Source of the DNA: Streptomyces sp. SID8374
GTDB taxonomy: Bacteria; Actinomycetota; Actinomycetes; Streptomycetales; Streptomycetaceae
Assembly: GCF_009865135.1 (NCBI RefSeq)
Contig: NZ_WWGH01000002.1
Location: 558,001 to 622,000, forward strand
DNA: 64,000 bases
Reading direction: 5' to 3'
Shown here: one piece after another, positions 48,590-58,283 of the stretch
Layout of the letters: the number at the start of each line of letters is the position of its first letter
Position numbering within the stretch: position 1 is the first letter of the stretch
Translations under genes and position numbers: made by a program
Notes under the pieces: model-generated
The model's database searches: none
Told to the model about the DNA's origin: nothing
Seen by the model: the letters and a program-made list of their open reading frames with translations, nothing else

Positions 48590-49527
48590 GCCTCACCGAA
48601 GCGCCGCCCGCGCCCCCCGCAGAGCCCGAGGAGCCCCGGAAGCTCACGCTCCGCAAGCCCTCCGCCCGTAAACGGCTCGTCCCGTACTGGCTGCTGCTCC
48701 CCGGCATCCTCTGGCTGCTCGTCTTCTTCGCCCTGCCGCTGGTCTACCAGGCCTCCACCTCCGTACAGACCGGCTCCCTGGAGCAGGGCTTCGAGGTCAC
48801 CTGGCACTTCCAGACGTACGTGGACGCGCTGCGCGACTACTACCCGCAGTTCATCCGGTCCCTGCTGTACGCGGGCACCGCCACGATCCTCTGCCTGCTG
48901 CTCGGCTACCCGCTCGCCTACCTCATCGCCTTCAAGGCGGGCCGCTGGCGCAACCTGGTGCTGGTGCTGGTCATCGCCCCGTTCTTCACCAGCTTCCTCA
49001 TCCGTACGCTGGCGTGGAAGACGATCCTCGCCGACGGCGGCGCGGTCGTGGACGTGCTGAACACCCTGCACGTCCTGGACGTCACCAGCTGGCTCGGCTG
49101 GACCGAGTCCAACCGGGTCCTCGCCACCCCGATGGCCGTCGTCTGCGGTCTGACGTACAACTTCCTGCCGTTCATGATCCTGCCGCTCTACACCTCGCTG
49201 GAGCGGATCGACGGCCGGCTGCACGAGGCGGCGGGCGACCTCTACGCCACCCCCGCCACCACCTTCCGCAAGGTGACGTTCCCGCTCTCCATGCCCGGCG
49301 TCGTCTCCGGCACCCTGCTGACCTTCATCCCGGCCAGCGGCGACTACGTCAACGCCGAGCTGCTGGGCTCCACCGACACCAAGATGGTCGGCAGCGTCAT
49401 CCAGAGCCAGTTCCTGCGGGTCCTGGACTATCCGACGGCCGCCGCGCTCTCGTTCATCCTCATGGCGATCGTCCTGCTGATGGTCACCTTCTACATCCGC
49501 CGCTCCGGGACGGAGGACCTGGTCTGA
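48586..49527 (+). CDS. potB: Polyamine ABC transporter permease 1
   Basis: The 313-residue product has six hydrophobic segments and the EAA loop (LHEAAGDLYATPATTFRKVTFPL) that docks on the ATPase. A Pro-rich N-terminal tail precedes the first helix. Its GTG overlaps the potA stop and its own stop overlaps the next ATG as TGATG, so the three transporter genes are translationally coupled. Confidence 0.92.
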   Translation: MSLTEAPPAPPAEPEEPRKLTLRKPSARKRLVPYWLLLPGILWLLVFFALPLVYQASTSVQTGSLEQGFEVTWHFQTYVDALRDYYPQFIRSLLYAGTATILCLLLGYPLAYLIAFKAGRWRNLVLVLVIAPFFTSFLIRTLAWKTILADGGAVVDVLNTLHVLDVTSWLGWTESNRVLATPMAVVCGLTYNFLPFMILPLYTSLERIDGRLHEAAGDLYATPATTFRKVTFPLSMPGVVSGTLLTFIPASGDYVNAELLGSTDTKMVGSVIQSQFLRVLDYPTAAALSFILMAIVLLMVTFYIRRSGTEDLV

Positions 49528-50330
49528 TGCCCGTACTGCGCTGGATACGCCGGAACCTGATCGTCATCGCGGGTCTGCTGACCCTCGCGTACATGATCCT
49601 GCCGAACATCGTCGTGATGGTGTTCTCGTTCAACAAGCCCAACGGGCGGTTCAACTACGAGTGGCAGCGGTTCTCGCTGGACGCCTGGAAGGACCCCTGC
49701 GGGGTCGCCGACATGTGCGGCTCGCTCTCGCTCTCGCTCCAGATCGCCTTCTGGGCGACGCTCGGGGCGACCGCGCTCGGCACGATGGTCGCCTTCGCGC
49801 TGGTCCGCTACCGCTTCCGGGCGCGCGGCGCGATCAGCTCGCTGATCTTCCTGCCGATGGCGATGCCCGAGGTCGTCATGGCCGCATCCCTGCTCACGCT
49901 CTTCCTGAACATGGGCGCCCAGCTCGGCTTCTGGACCGTGCTGATCGCGCACATCATGTTCTGCCTCAGCTTCGTGGTGACGGCCGTCAAGGCGCGTGTG
50001 ATGTCGATGGACCCGAGACTGGAGGAAGCCGCCCGCGATCTCTACGCGGGACCCGTGCAGACCTTCCTCCGGGTGACCCTTCCCATCGCCGCCCCCGGAA
50101 TCGCGGCGGGTGCGCTGCTCGCTTTCGCGCTCTCGTTCGACGATTTCATCATCACGAATTTCAACGCGGGCTCCACCGTCACGTTCCCCATGTTCGTCTG
50201 GGGATCGGCACAGCGCGGCACGCCCGTGCAGATCAACGTCATCGGCACCGCCATGTTCATCATTGCGGTAACGATGGTCCTCGTCGGCCAGCTCATCGCG
50301 AGCCGGCGGAAGAGCAACGCTCGAAACTGA
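49527..50330 (+). CDS. potC: Polyamine ABC transporter permease 2
   Basis: The 267-residue product has six hydrophobic segments and the EAA loop (LEEAARDLYAGPVQTFLRVTLP). FSFNKPNGRFNYEWQRFSLDAW near residue 35-55 and ALSFDDFIITNFNAG are typical PotC wording. It pairs with PotB in the membrane. The final part of the gene (from about 50,090) is less GC-rich at third positions than the rest of the operon. Confidence 0.92.
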   Translation: MPVLRWIRRNLIVIAGLLTLAYMILPNIVVMVFSFNKPNGRFNYEWQRFSLDAWKDPCGVADMCGSLSLSLQIAFWATLGATALGTMVAFALVRYRFRARGAISSLIFLPMAMPEVVMAASLLTLFLNMGAQLGFWTVLIAHIMFCLSFVVTAVKARVMSMDPRLEEAARDLYAGPVQTFLRVTLPIAAPGIAAGALLAFALSFDDFIITNFNAGSTVTFPMFVWGSAQRGTPVQINVIGTAMFIIAVTMVLVGQLIASRRKSNARN

Positions 50331-50353
50331 AAGTCCCGAAGGAGTTGGAAACC

Positions 50354-51769
50354 ATGGCCCCAGCTGCCATGAGTATCGCTGCACAATCACTCTCCGGCGC
50401 CAAGCCGGTCTCCTACTGGCTGGACGACCCGGCCAAACCGGACGCGCTCCCCGCCCTCACCGGCGACGAGCACGCCGACCTCCTGGTCATCGGCGGCGGC
50501 TACAGCGGGCTGTGGACCGCGCTCATCGCCAAGGAGCGCGACCCCGGCCGGGACGTCGTCCTCATCGAGGGGCACGAGGTGGGCTGGGCCGCCTCGGGCC
50601 GCAACGGCGGCTTCTGCGCCGCCTCCCTCACCCACGGCCTGGCCAACGGCGTGGAGCGGTGGCCGGACGAGATCGCCAGGCTGGAGGAGCTGGGGGAGCG
50701 GAACCTCGACGCCATCGAGGCGGCCGTCGCCCGCTACGGCATCGACTGCGAGTTCGAGCGGACCGGCGAGATCGACGTCGCCACCGAGCCCCACCAGCTC
50801 GAAGAGCTGCGGGAATGGCACCAGGAGATCACCGCGCTCGGCATCACCGGCGTGGACTTCCTGGACCGCGACGCCCTGCGCGCCGAGGTCGACTCGCCCA
50901 CCTTCCTCGGCGGCCTCTGGGACCGGAACGGCGTCGCGATGCTGCACCCGGCGAAGCTCGCCTGGGGCCTGAAGCGGGCCTGCCTGGAGCTGGGCGTACG
51001 GATCTACGAGCACACCCGGGGCCTCGACCTCGTGCGCTCCGGCCCGGGGATGGCGGTGCGTACGCCGTACGGTCGCGTCTTCGCCCGCCGGGTCGCGCTC
51101 GGCACCAACATCTTCCCCTCGCTCGTCAAGCGGGTCCGCCCGTACACCGTGCCGGTCTACGACTACGCGCTGATGACCGAACCGCTCACCCCCGAGCAGC
51201 TCGAATCCATCGGCTGGAAGGGGCGCCAGGGACTGGGCGACAGCGCGAACCAGTTCCATTACTTCCGGCTCTCCTCGGACAACCGGATCCTGTGGGGCGG
51301 ATACGACGCGATCTATCCGTACGGCGGAAAGCTCAGCGCCGAACTGGACCAGCGGCCGGAGACGTTCCTGAAACTCGCGGAGCAGTTCTTCGACTGTTTC
51401 CCGCAGCTTTCCGGGGTGAATTTCACACACGCCTGGGGCGGTGCGATCGACACCTGTTCCCGCTTCACCGCGTTCTTCGGAACGGCCCATCAGGGACGGG
51501 TCGCGTACGCCGCCGGATATACGGGTCTCGGCGTCGGCTCCACCCGTTTCGGGGCCGATGTGATGCTGGATCTGCTCGCCGGTGAGGAGACCGAGCGGAC
51601 CCGGCTGGAAATGGTCCGCTCGAAGCCGATGCCGTTCCCGCCGGAGCCTTTCGCCTGGGCCGGGATCGAGATCACCAAGCGGTCCCTCGCCCGCGCCGAC
51701 AGCAATGGCGGACACCGCAATCTCTGGCTGAAGACCATGGACAAGCTGGGGCTGGGTTTCGACAGCTGA
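50354..51769 (+). CDS. FAD-dependent amine oxidoreductase (PuuB/DAO family)
   Basis: The 471-residue product has the N-terminal FAD-binding Rossmann motif LLVIGGGYSGLWTA, the DAO-family WAASGRNGGFC and a C-terminal GYTGLGVGSTRFGADVMLDLL. This wording is typical of gamma-glutamylputrescine oxidases and related amine oxidases. Being last in the transporter operon, it probably oxidises the imported polyamine or its glutamyl derivative, giving the aldehyde used by the dehydrogenase at 44513. No gamma-glutamylputrescine synthetase gene is in the window. The ATG has AAGGAG nine bases upstream. Confidence 0.88.
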   Translation: MAPAAMSIAAQSLSGAKPVSYWLDDPAKPDALPALTGDEHADLLVIGGGYSGLWTALIAKERDPGRDVVLIEGHEVGWAASGRNGGFCAASLTHGLANGVERWPDEIARLEELGERNLDAIEAAVARYGIDCEFERTGEIDVATEPHQLEELREWHQEITALGITGVDFLDRDALRAEVDSPTFLGGLWDRNGVAMLHPAKLAWGLKRACLELGVRIYEHTRGLDLVRSGPGMAVRTPYGRVFARRVALGTNIFPSLVKRVRPYTVPVYDYALMTEPLTPEQLESIGWKGRQGLGDSANQFHYFRLSSDNRILWGGYDAIYPYGGKLSAELDQRPETFLKLAEQFFDCFPQLSGVNFTHAWGGAIDTCSRFTAFFGTAHQGRVAYAAGYTGLGVGSTRFGADVMLDLLAGEETERTRLEMVRSKPMPFPPEPFAWAGIEITKRSLARADSNGGHRNLWLKTMDKLGLGFDS

Positions 51770-51908
51770 CACTCTGTCCAACAGTGTGATCCACCTCACT
51801 ACCAACAAGTAGCCGGAACCCGCGTCATAGTTCGCGGCCGTCGCTCTCTCGCCCGTGTACGCACCGGTAGGACCCTGCCGGTGTCCACACGTCAACGGGA
51901 GGCTGGTC

Positions 51909-52373
51909 ATGACTGGCTCGGAGACCAGGGCCGCGGTCGAATGGCTCACATCGGTGGCACCGGATCCCGGCGCCTGCCGGTGGGAGTGGGAGCGGAACCC
52001 GCAGGGGATCGCGCTCCTCCCCGCCGGCAAGCGCTGGGATGTGCTGATTCTGCCGGGCGAGCTCGGTTACCCGACGCTGGACGTGCTCACCCGGCTCATC
52101 GACCGGCCCGGACCGGTCCTCGCCGACTTCGGCGAGTCCCGGATGGGCTTCTTCGTCCCGCCGGGCACCGCGTCCCGCTGGCTCGGCACCGGCATCCGGG
52201 GTGCGGGTCCCGGCACCTGGATCGTCGTTCCCCACCCGGGCCGGGCGGCCGGGGGAGTGCGGTGGCTGATCCCGCCGGACGGTTCGGGGACCCTCACGGA
52301 CGCGGCGCTGCTGGAGCTGGCGATGCACGAGGCGGCCGGAGCCGCCGCCCAGGGCGACCGCGAAGGGGGGTGA
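51909..52373 (+). CDS. Hypothetical protein, distantly Prim-Pol-like
   Basis: The 154-residue product has WDVLILPGELGYPTLDVL, GPVLADFGESRMGFFVPPGTASRW and GTWIVVPHPGRAAGGVRWLIPP, a pattern shared with many small Streptomyces proteins that look like isolated N-terminal primase/polymerase-type domains. Acidic catalytic residues of true primases are not evident, so enzymatic activity is doubtful. The ATG at 51909 has GGGAGG ahead. It is separated from the polyamine operon by 139 nt. Confidence 0.55.
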   Translation: MTGSETRAAVEWLTSVAPDPGACRWEWERNPQGIALLPAGKRWDVLILPGELGYPTLDVLTRLIDRPGPVLADFGESRMGFFVPPGTASRWLGTGIRGAGPGTWIVVPHPGRAAGGVRWLIPPDGSGTLTDAALLELAMHEAAGAAAQGDREGG

Positions 52374-52420
52374 CTCGCGCCCCGGAGGCCGTGGAGGGGG
52401 TGACCCCGCTGCCAGAGGTC

Positions 52421-52449
52421 TTGACAACCTGATTGGTCTGGACCATGTT
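52421..52449 (+). promoter_or_regulatory. Chitinase promoter with DasR-type operator
   Basis: TTGACA (52421-52426) and CATGTT (52444-52449) are spaced by 17 bases. Between and over the -10 lies ATTGGTCTGGACCATG (52432-52447), close to the 16-bp DasR consensus built on TGGTCTAGACCA. Repression by DasR and release by glucosamine-6-phosphate is the known mode for Streptomyces chitinase genes; that this copy works so is inference. Confidence 0.75.
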
Positions 52450-52491
52450 GTGCGCACGCCACACCCAATTCCCCCCTGCACGGAGGCTGTT

Positions 52492-54318
52492 GTGGAACGC
52501 ACCGGACCAACCGTCAGATTTTCCGGACTTCTGGCCGCCTGTACGGCCGCAGTGCTCGCTGCCGGTGCCCTGGTCGCCACGGCACCGGCGGCGAGCGCGG
52601 CGGACGTGGACGTGGCGCGCAACGGCGGTTTCGAGTCGGGTCTCGACGGCTGGACCTGCACCGCCGGCAGCGGCTCGGCCGTCTCCACCCCGGTGCACGG
52701 CGGTACGAAGGCGCTGAAGGGGACCCCGGCGGGCAACGACAACGCCAAGTGCTCCCAGGCGGTCACGGTCAAGCCCAACTCCCGCTACACGCTGAGCGCC
52801 TGGGTGCAGGGCAGCCCCGTCTACCTCGGCGCCACCGGCACCGGCACCACCGACGTCTCCACCTGGACCCAGTCCGCCGGCGCCTGGAAGCAGCTCACCA
52901 CCAGCTTCACCACCGGCCCCTCCACCACCTCCGTGAGCGTCTACACCCACGGCTGGTACGGCACCCCCGCCCACTACGTCGACGACCTCACCCTCGTCGG
53001 CCCCGGCGGCGACCCCGTGGTCGTCCCCGCCGTCCCCGCGGGCCTGCGCACCACCGCCGTGACCGCCTCCTCGGTCGCCCTCTCCTGGAACGCCGTCTCG
53101 GGCGCGAGCGGCTACAACGTCTACCGAGGCGGTACGAAGGTGGCCTCGGCCACCGGTCCGTCCGCCACCGTGACGGGGCTGGCCGCCTCGACGGCGTACA
53201 GCTTCCAGGTCACCGCCACCAACGCGGCCGGCGAGTCCGCGAAGTCGGCCGCCGTCACCGCGACCACCACGGCGGGCGGCGGAGGCGGCGGCGACACCAA
53301 GCTCCCCGCCCGGGCGCTCGTCGGCTACCTCCACTCCAGCTTCGCCAACGGCTCCGGCTACACCCGCATGGCGGACGTGCCCGCCTCCTGGGACGTCATC
53401 AACCTCGCCTTCGGTGAGCCCACCTCCGTCACCTCGGGCGACATCCGCTTCTCGCTCTGCCCGGTCGCCGAGTGCCCGAACGTCGAGTCCGAGGCGGAGT
53501 TCAAGGCCGCCATCAAGGCCAAGCAGGCGGCGGGGAAGAAGGTCCTGATCTCCATCGGCGGCCAGAACGGCCAGGTGCAGCTCGCCTCCACCGCCGCCCG
53601 GGACGCCTTCGTCACCTCGGTCTCGAAGATCATCGACACCTACGGCCTGAACGGCCTCGACATCGACTTCGAGGGCCACTCCCTCTCGCTGAACACCGGG
53701 GACACCGACTTCCGCTCCCCGACCTCGCCGGTGATCGTCAACCTGATCTCAGCGGTGAAGACCCTCAAGGCGAAGTACGGCTCCGACTTCGTCCTGACCA
53801 TGGCGCCGGAGACCTTCTTCGTGCAGCTCGGCTACCAGTTCTACGGCTCCGGCCCCTGGGGCGGCCAGGACCCGCGCGCCGGCGCCTACCTGCCGGTCAT
53901 CCACGCCCTGCGCGACGACCTGACCCTGCTGCACGTCCAGGACTACAACTCGGGCCCGATCATGGGGCTGGACAACCAGTACCACTCGATGGGCGGCGCG
54001 GACTTCCACATCGCGATGACCGACATGCTGCTCGCCGGCTTCCCGGTCGCGGGCGACACCAGCCGCGTCTTCCCGGGCCTGCGCCCCGACCAGGTCGCCA
54101 TCGGCCTCCCGGCCTCCACTCAAGCGGGCAACGGCCACACCTCACCGGCCGAGGTGAACAAGGCGCTCAACTGCCTGATCAAGAAGATCGACTGCGGCTC
54201 CTACCAGACCCACGGGACCTGGTCCGACCTGCGCGGGCTGATGACCTGGTCCATCAACTGGGACCGGTTCAACAACTGGGAGTTCTCCCGCAACTTCAAC
54301 GCCTACTTCGGCCGCTGA
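52492..54318 (+). CDS. Secreted GH18 chitinase with CBM and fibronectin III domains
   Basis: The 608-residue product has a Sec signal peptide (cleavage near ASA-ADV, about residue 37). A carbohydrate-binding beta-sandwich follows (NGGFESGLDGWTC … HYVDDLTLVG), then an FN3 domain (PAGLRTTAVTASSVALSWN, AYSFQVTATNAAGES), a Gly linker and a GH18 barrel. The catalytic D-x-x-D-x-D-x-E motif appears as GLDIDFEG. It hydrolyses chitin outside the cell. The GTG at 52492 has GGAGG ahead. Upstream lies a DasR-type site and downstream a 14-bp hairpin, so it is a single-gene unit. Confidence 0.93.
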   Translation: MERTGPTVRFSGLLAACTAAVLAAGALVATAPAASAADVDVARNGGFESGLDGWTCTAGSGSAVSTPVHGGTKALKGTPAGNDNAKCSQAVTVKPNSRYTLSAWVQGSPVYLGATGTGTTDVSTWTQSAGAWKQLTTSFTTGPSTTSVSVYTHGWYGTPAHYVDDLTLVGPGGDPVVVPAVPAGLRTTAVTASSVALSWNAVSGASGYNVYRGGTKVASATGPSATVTGLAASTAYSFQVTATNAAGESAKSAAVTATTTAGGGGGGDTKLPARALVGYLHSSFANGSGYTRMADVPASWDVINLAFGEPTSVTSGDIRFSLCPVAECPNVESEAEFKAAIKAKQAAGKKVLISIGGQNGQVQLASTAARDAFVTSVSKIIDTYGLNGLDIDFEGHSLSLNTGDTDFRSPTSPVIVNLISAVKTLKAKYGSDFVLTMAPETFFVQLGYQFYGSGPWGGQDPRAGAYLPVIHALRDDLTLLHVQDYNSGPIMGLDNQYHSMGGADFHIAMTDMLLAGFPVAGDTSRVFPGLRPDQVAIGLPASTQAGNGHTSPAEVNKALNCLIKKIDCGSYQTHGTWSDLRGLMTWSINWDRFNNWEFSRNFNAYFGR

Positions 54319-54364
54319 GGCACCCCTGAGGCCCATGAAGCACCGCTGAGGTGCCCACCAGACC

Positions 54365-54407
54365 GATGCCCGTCGCCGGGGTGAAGAGGATCGCGGCGAC
54401 GGGCATC
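54365..54407 (+). terminator. Hairpin after the chitinase gene
   Basis: GATGCCCGTCGCCG (54365-54378) pairs perfectly over 14 bp with 54394-54407 around a 15-nt loop. It lies 46 nt after the chitinase stop. Confidence 0.75.
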
Positions 54408-54495
54408 ATCCATGCCGTCCCACTCCGGTGCCGTCCTAGGGTGATCACGACGCGAACGGGCGCTCCCGCCCGTCGCGTTCGAGGAAGGACAGCGT

Positions 54496-55725
54496 GTGAG
54501 CACAGGTGCAGCTTCGGCGGGCTCCCCCGTAGGGGACGCGTTCTACACCTCGCCGATACCGCTACCCGACGGCGCCCCCGGCGACCTGATCCGGGCCCGC
54601 CCCCTGGACAACCCCGCCGCCGCAGTACCCGGTGGCGAGAACTGGCTGGTCCTGCACCGGTCGGAGGGCGCGGACGGCACCCCGGTCGCCACCTCGGGCA
54701 TCATCGCCCTGCCCGACCGCACCGCCCACCCCGTCCCCGCGGGCGGCTACCCGCTGATCAGCTGGGCCCACGGCACGGTGGGCGCGGCCGACCGCTGCGC
54801 GCCCTCACGGGACCGGGGCGACACCGGGGCCTCGCCCATGAACGCCTATCCGCTCACGCTGCTCGGCCACTTCCTGGACCAGGGGTGGGCCGTGGCGATG
54901 ACCGACTACGAGGCGCTGGGCACGGGTGCGGAACAGCACCTGCACCCGTACCTCTGCGGCCGCTCCGAGGCGATGGGCGTCCTCGACATCGTGACGGCGG
55001 CCCGCAGGCTCTTCCCCGGGGAGATCGGGGAGCGGTTCGCGATCGTCGGGCACTCCCAGGGCGGCCAGGCGGCCCTGTTCGCGGCCCACCACGCGCCGGG
55101 CCGGGTCGAAGGACTCGTCGGCGTCGCCGCCATCGCGCCCGCCAACCACCTCCTGGGCCTCGTCCGGGCCGGCTCCCTCCTCGGCCAGGAGAACAGCGGC
55201 TTCGCCTTCACCCCGCTCTTCCTCGCCGGTGCCCTCGGCGGCGACCCCACGATCGACCCGGAACAGGTCCTCTCACCCCGGGCGTACGAGCAGCTCTGGC
55301 CCCACGTACGGCAGCGCTCCCGCGCCGGTCTGAGCCGCCCCGACTCCTGGGGCGGCATCAAGGGCACCGAGCAGTTCCGCCCCGGCTACCCGCACACGCC
55401 CAACCCCCACCAGGAGAAGTTCGACCGCCAGGTGGAGGCGATGAACCCGGACCTGGCCATCACCGTCCCGGTCCGCATCGTCCAGGCCGCCGACGACGAA
55501 CGCGTCCGCGCCGACCCCGCACCGCTGCTCGGCACCGACGCACTGGTCGAGGAACTCACCGCGACGAACAGCGAACGGGGGAACATCCACTACCGCCGTT
55601 ACGAGCCCGGCGCCGTCCCCGCCGACGAACCGCTCGGCATCCACTTCGCGACCATCGGCCACGACACCCCGGAGCTCACCGGGTGGCTCGCGGCTCTCCT
55701 CGCGGACGACGCCGCCGACGGCTGA
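54496..55725 (+). CDS. Alpha/beta-hydrolase of the secretory-lipase type
   Basis: The 409-residue product has SGIIALPDR, LISWAHGTVGAADRCAPS, the nucleophile elbow GHSQGG (Ser near residue 190) and, late in the chain, VRIVQAADDERV (Asp) and TIGHDTP (His), completing the triad. This is the layout of LIP/secretory-lipase-like esterases. No signal peptide is present, so it may act inside or leave the cell by another route. The GTG at 54496 has GAGGAAGG ahead. Its last 50 nt overlap the PAP2 gene on the other strand. Confidence 0.82.
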   Translation: MSTGAASAGSPVGDAFYTSPIPLPDGAPGDLIRARPLDNPAAAVPGGENWLVLHRSEGADGTPVATSGIIALPDRTAHPVPAGGYPLISWAHGTVGAADRCAPSRDRGDTGASPMNAYPLTLLGHFLDQGWAVAMTDYEALGTGAEQHLHPYLCGRSEAMGVLDIVTAARRLFPGEIGERFAIVGHSQGGQAALFAAHHAPGRVEGLVGVAAIAPANHLLGLVRAGSLLGQENSGFAFTPLFLAGALGGDPTIDPEQVLSPRAYEQLWPHVRQRSRAGLSRPDSWGGIKGTEQFRPGYPHTPNPHQEKFDRQVEAMNPDLAITVPVRIVQAADDERVRADPAPLLGTDALVEELTATNSERGNIHYRRYEPGAVPADEPLGIHFATIGHDTPELTGWLAALLADDAADG

Positions 55726-56500
55726 CCCACCACAGCGGCGCCAGCAGCACCGGCCCCAGACACCAGCTCGCCAGCACGTCCAGCGGCCAGTGGTAGCCGT
55801 GCAGCACCAGACCGACGCCCGTCGCCGCCGTCAGCAGGACAGCGGCGGCGGGCGGCACCCACGCACGCAGCCACGCGGGCCGGGGGACGGCGAGGAGGAG
55901 CAGCGCCGAAGCCCCGTACGCCACCGCCGCCGTCGCCGTATGGCCCGACGGGTAGTAGTTGACGGCCTCCGTCAGCGGTCCCTGCCGGGCGGTCGCCACC
56001 TTCAGCGGGATCACCAGCGCGGGCACGGCCGCCATGGTGAGGGCCGCGTACACCGGCAGCCGCCGGGCACCGCGCCACAGCGCGTACGCGATCGCGCAGA
56101 CGAGGACGGGGAGCGCCACCGCCACCCCGCCGAGGTCGGAGAAGAGCTGGGTCAGGGCGGAGGGGCCGCGCAGGAAGAGGCTCTCGCCGACGCGCTCGTC
56201 CAGCCGGAGCAGCGGACCGCCGACCGCCACCTGCCAGGTGATCAGCGCGAAGAGCGCCATCAGGGAGCCGAGAAAGAGAGAGGCCGGCCACCCGGGAACA
56301 GGGGGGGTTGTTCCGGGATGGCCGGCGGGACCGGGTCGCCGCGCGCCCCGGGGGGTGTGGGGCGGGCGGCCGTCCGATCGGTGAGGAGTCCCGGAGCCCG
56401 AGGCTCCGGAGGCGTGCACGAAGGCACGCCCGGGACGGTGCTCGGGGAGCCCCGGCCCGGAATCGCCCGCAGTCTCCTGCGGGCGATGTGTTTCTCTCAT
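55676..56500 (-). CDS. PAP2-family membrane phosphatase
   Basis: The 274-residue product has about six hydrophobic helices and the PAP2 motifs: KVATARQGP (K-x6-RP-like), YYPSGHTATAA (PSGH) and GYHWPLDVLASW (S/G-x-x-x-H-x-x-x-D). It probably dephosphorylates a lipid phosphate such as undecaprenyl pyrophosphate or phosphatidate at the outer face of the membrane. The first ~80 residues (Pro/Gly/Arg-rich) are unlike the family, so the real start may lie further in, near 56,260. It is convergent with, and overlaps, the hydrolase gene. Confidence 0.82.
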   Translation of the reverse strand: MRETHRPQETAGDSGPGLPEHRPGRAFVHASGASGSGTPHRSDGRPPHTPRGARRPGPAGHPGTTPPVPGWPASLFLGSLMALFALITWQVAVGGPLLRLDERVGESLFLRGPSALTQLFSDLGGVAVALPVLVCAIAYALWRGARRLPVYAALTMAAVPALVIPLKVATARQGPLTEAVNYYPSGHTATAAVAYGASALLLLAVPRPAWLRAWVPPAAAVLLTAATGVGLVLHGYHWPLDVLASWCLGPVLLAPLWWVSRRRRRPRGEPRATR

Positions 56501-56649
56501 CTGCAAGAACCGTACGGCAGCGGAGAGGCGGCCGACAGTCGCAACCGCCACCCGCCATCGCCCCCGCACACCTTCTTCACAGGCCCTCACCCGGATGCCG
56601 GACGGCGGCGTCGGAGGACGGCCGCACGCCCGTCACCGGGTTCGAAGGA

Positions 56650-57990
56650 TCAGAGCGTGCCGAAAGCCTGCTCGATGACGTCCAGGCCCTCGTTGAGCAG
56701 GTCCTCGCCGATCACCAGCGGCGGCAGGAAGCGCAGCACGTTGCCGTAGGTGCCGCAGGTCAGGACCATGACGCCCTCGGCGTGGCAGGCCTTGGCGAGC
56801 GCACCGGCCGCCTCCGGGTCCGGGTCCTTCGTGCCGGACTTCACCAGCTCGATCGCGATCATGGCGCCACGGCCGCGGATGTCGCCGATGATGTCGCCGT
56901 TCGGGAGCTTCGCCTGCATCCGGGCGAGGCGGTCCTTCATGACCTCCTCGATCCGCTTGGCCTTCCCGTTCAGGTCCAGCTCGCGCATCGTCTCGATCGC
57001 GCCGAGCGCACCCGCGCAGGCGACCGGGTTGCCACCGTACGTACCGCCCAGACCGCCGGCGTGCGCGGCGTCCATGATCTCGGCGCGGCCGGTCACGGCG
57101 GAGAGCGGCAGACCGCCCGCGATGCCCTTGGCGGTGGTGATCAGGTCCGGGACGATGCCCTCGTCCTCACAGGCGAACCACTGGCCGGTACGGCAGAAGC
57201 CGGACTGGATCTCGTCCGCGACGAAGACGATGCCGTTGTCCTTGGCGAACCGGGCGATCGCCGGGAGGAAGCCCCTGGCCGGTTCGATGAAGCCGCCCTC
57301 GCCGAGCACGGGCTCGATGATGATCGCGGCGACGTTCTCCGCACCGATCTGCTTGGTGATCTCGTCGATGGCCTGGGCCGAAGCCTCGGCACCGGCGTTC
57401 TCCGCGCCGGTCGGCCAGCGGTAGCCGTAGGCGACCGGGACGCGGTAGACCTCGGGCGCGAACGGACCGAAGCCCTGCTTGTACGGCATGTTCTTCGCCG
57501 TCATGCCCATGGTGAGGTTCGTCCGGCCGTGGTAGCCGTGGTCGAAGACGACGACGGCGGTGCGCCTGGTGTAGGCGCGGGCGATCTTCACCGCGTTCTC
57601 GACGGCCTCGGCGCCCGAGTTGAACAGCGCCGACTTCTTGGCGTGGTCGCCCGGCGTCAGCTCGGCGAGCTGCTCGCAGACCTCGACGTACCCCTCGTAC
57701 GGCGTGACCATGAAACAGGTGTGGGTGAAGTCCGCGAGCTGCGCGGAGGCCCGGCGTACGACGGCCTCGGCGGAGGCGCCGACCGAGGTCACGGCGATGC
57801 CGGAGCCGAAGTCGATCAGGCGGTTGCCGTCCACGTCCTCGATGATCCCGCCACCGGCGCGGGCCGTGAACACCGGCAGGGTGGAGCCCACACCTGCGGC
57901 GACGGCGGCGATACGGCGGGCCTGAAGCTCCACCGACTTCGGGCCGGGGATGGCAGTGACGACGCGGCGCTCCTGCGGGATTGCGGTCAT
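56650..57990 (-). CDS. gabT: 4-Aminobutyrate aminotransferase
   Basis: The 446-residue PLP enzyme has FGSGIAVTSVG, NSGAEAVENAVKIAR, VVFDHGYHGRTNL, IIEPVLGEGGF, VADEIQSGFCRTG and the cofactor lysine in TTAKGIAGGLP (about residue 288). This is GabT wording: it moves the amino group of GABA to 2-oxoglutarate, giving succinic semialdehyde and glutamate. It is the step after the aminobutyraldehyde dehydrogenases. It is transcribed leftward, alone, with the PucR regulator and the third aldehyde dehydrogenase nearby on the other strand. The 293-bp region upstream contains both divergent promoters. Confidence 0.93.
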   Translation of the reverse strand: MTAIPQERRVVTAIPGPKSVELQARRIAAVAAGVGSTLPVFTARAGGGIIEDVDGNRLIDFGSGIAVTSVGASAEAVVRRASAQLADFTHTCFMVTPYEGYVEVCEQLAELTPGDHAKKSALFNSGAEAVENAVKIARAYTRRTAVVVFDHGYHGRTNLTMGMTAKNMPYKQGFGPFAPEVYRVPVAYGYRWPTGAENAGAEASAQAIDEITKQIGAENVAAIIIEPVLGEGGFIEPARGFLPAIARFAKDNGIVFVADEIQSGFCRTGQWFACEDEGIVPDLITTAKGIAGGLPLSAVTGRAEIMDAAHAGGLGGTYGGNPVACAGALGAIETMRELDLNGKAKRIEEVMKDRLARMQAKLPNGDIIGDIRGRGAMIAIELVKSGTKDPDPEAAGALAKACHAEGVMVLTCGTYGNVLRFLPPLVIGEDLLNEGLDVIEQAFGTL

Positions 57991-58205
57991 GAGGGGCTCC
58001 TGGGGGGTGTTTCGGACGCTCTTCTCATCGCAGGCTAGGGGCGGGGGACGTACCCGGGCATGCTCCGATCGGGAGTGATGGCCGCGTGTCGTTGTCCGTC
58101 GCGGACAGATGGCGGGGCGCCGGCCGGATCCCGCCCGCCGATGCCCCTGCCGACCTGGTGCGATGAGGCCACGGGCCGGTCCGGGACGGTCACTGTTCGG
58201 GCGGG

Positions 58206-58235
58206 TTGCTGAACTCCCCGTGCGCGCGCACTAGA
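58206..58235 (+). promoter_or_regulatory. Sigma-70-like promoter of the membrane ATPase gene
   Basis: TTGCTG (58206-58211) and TAGATT (58230-58235) are spaced by 18 bases, 48 nt ahead of the ATG at 58284. Confidence 0.45.
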
Positions 58236-58283
58236 TTGACCGGGGCAGCGGATGGACCCGGCAGGTCAAGGGGGCAGTGGTTC

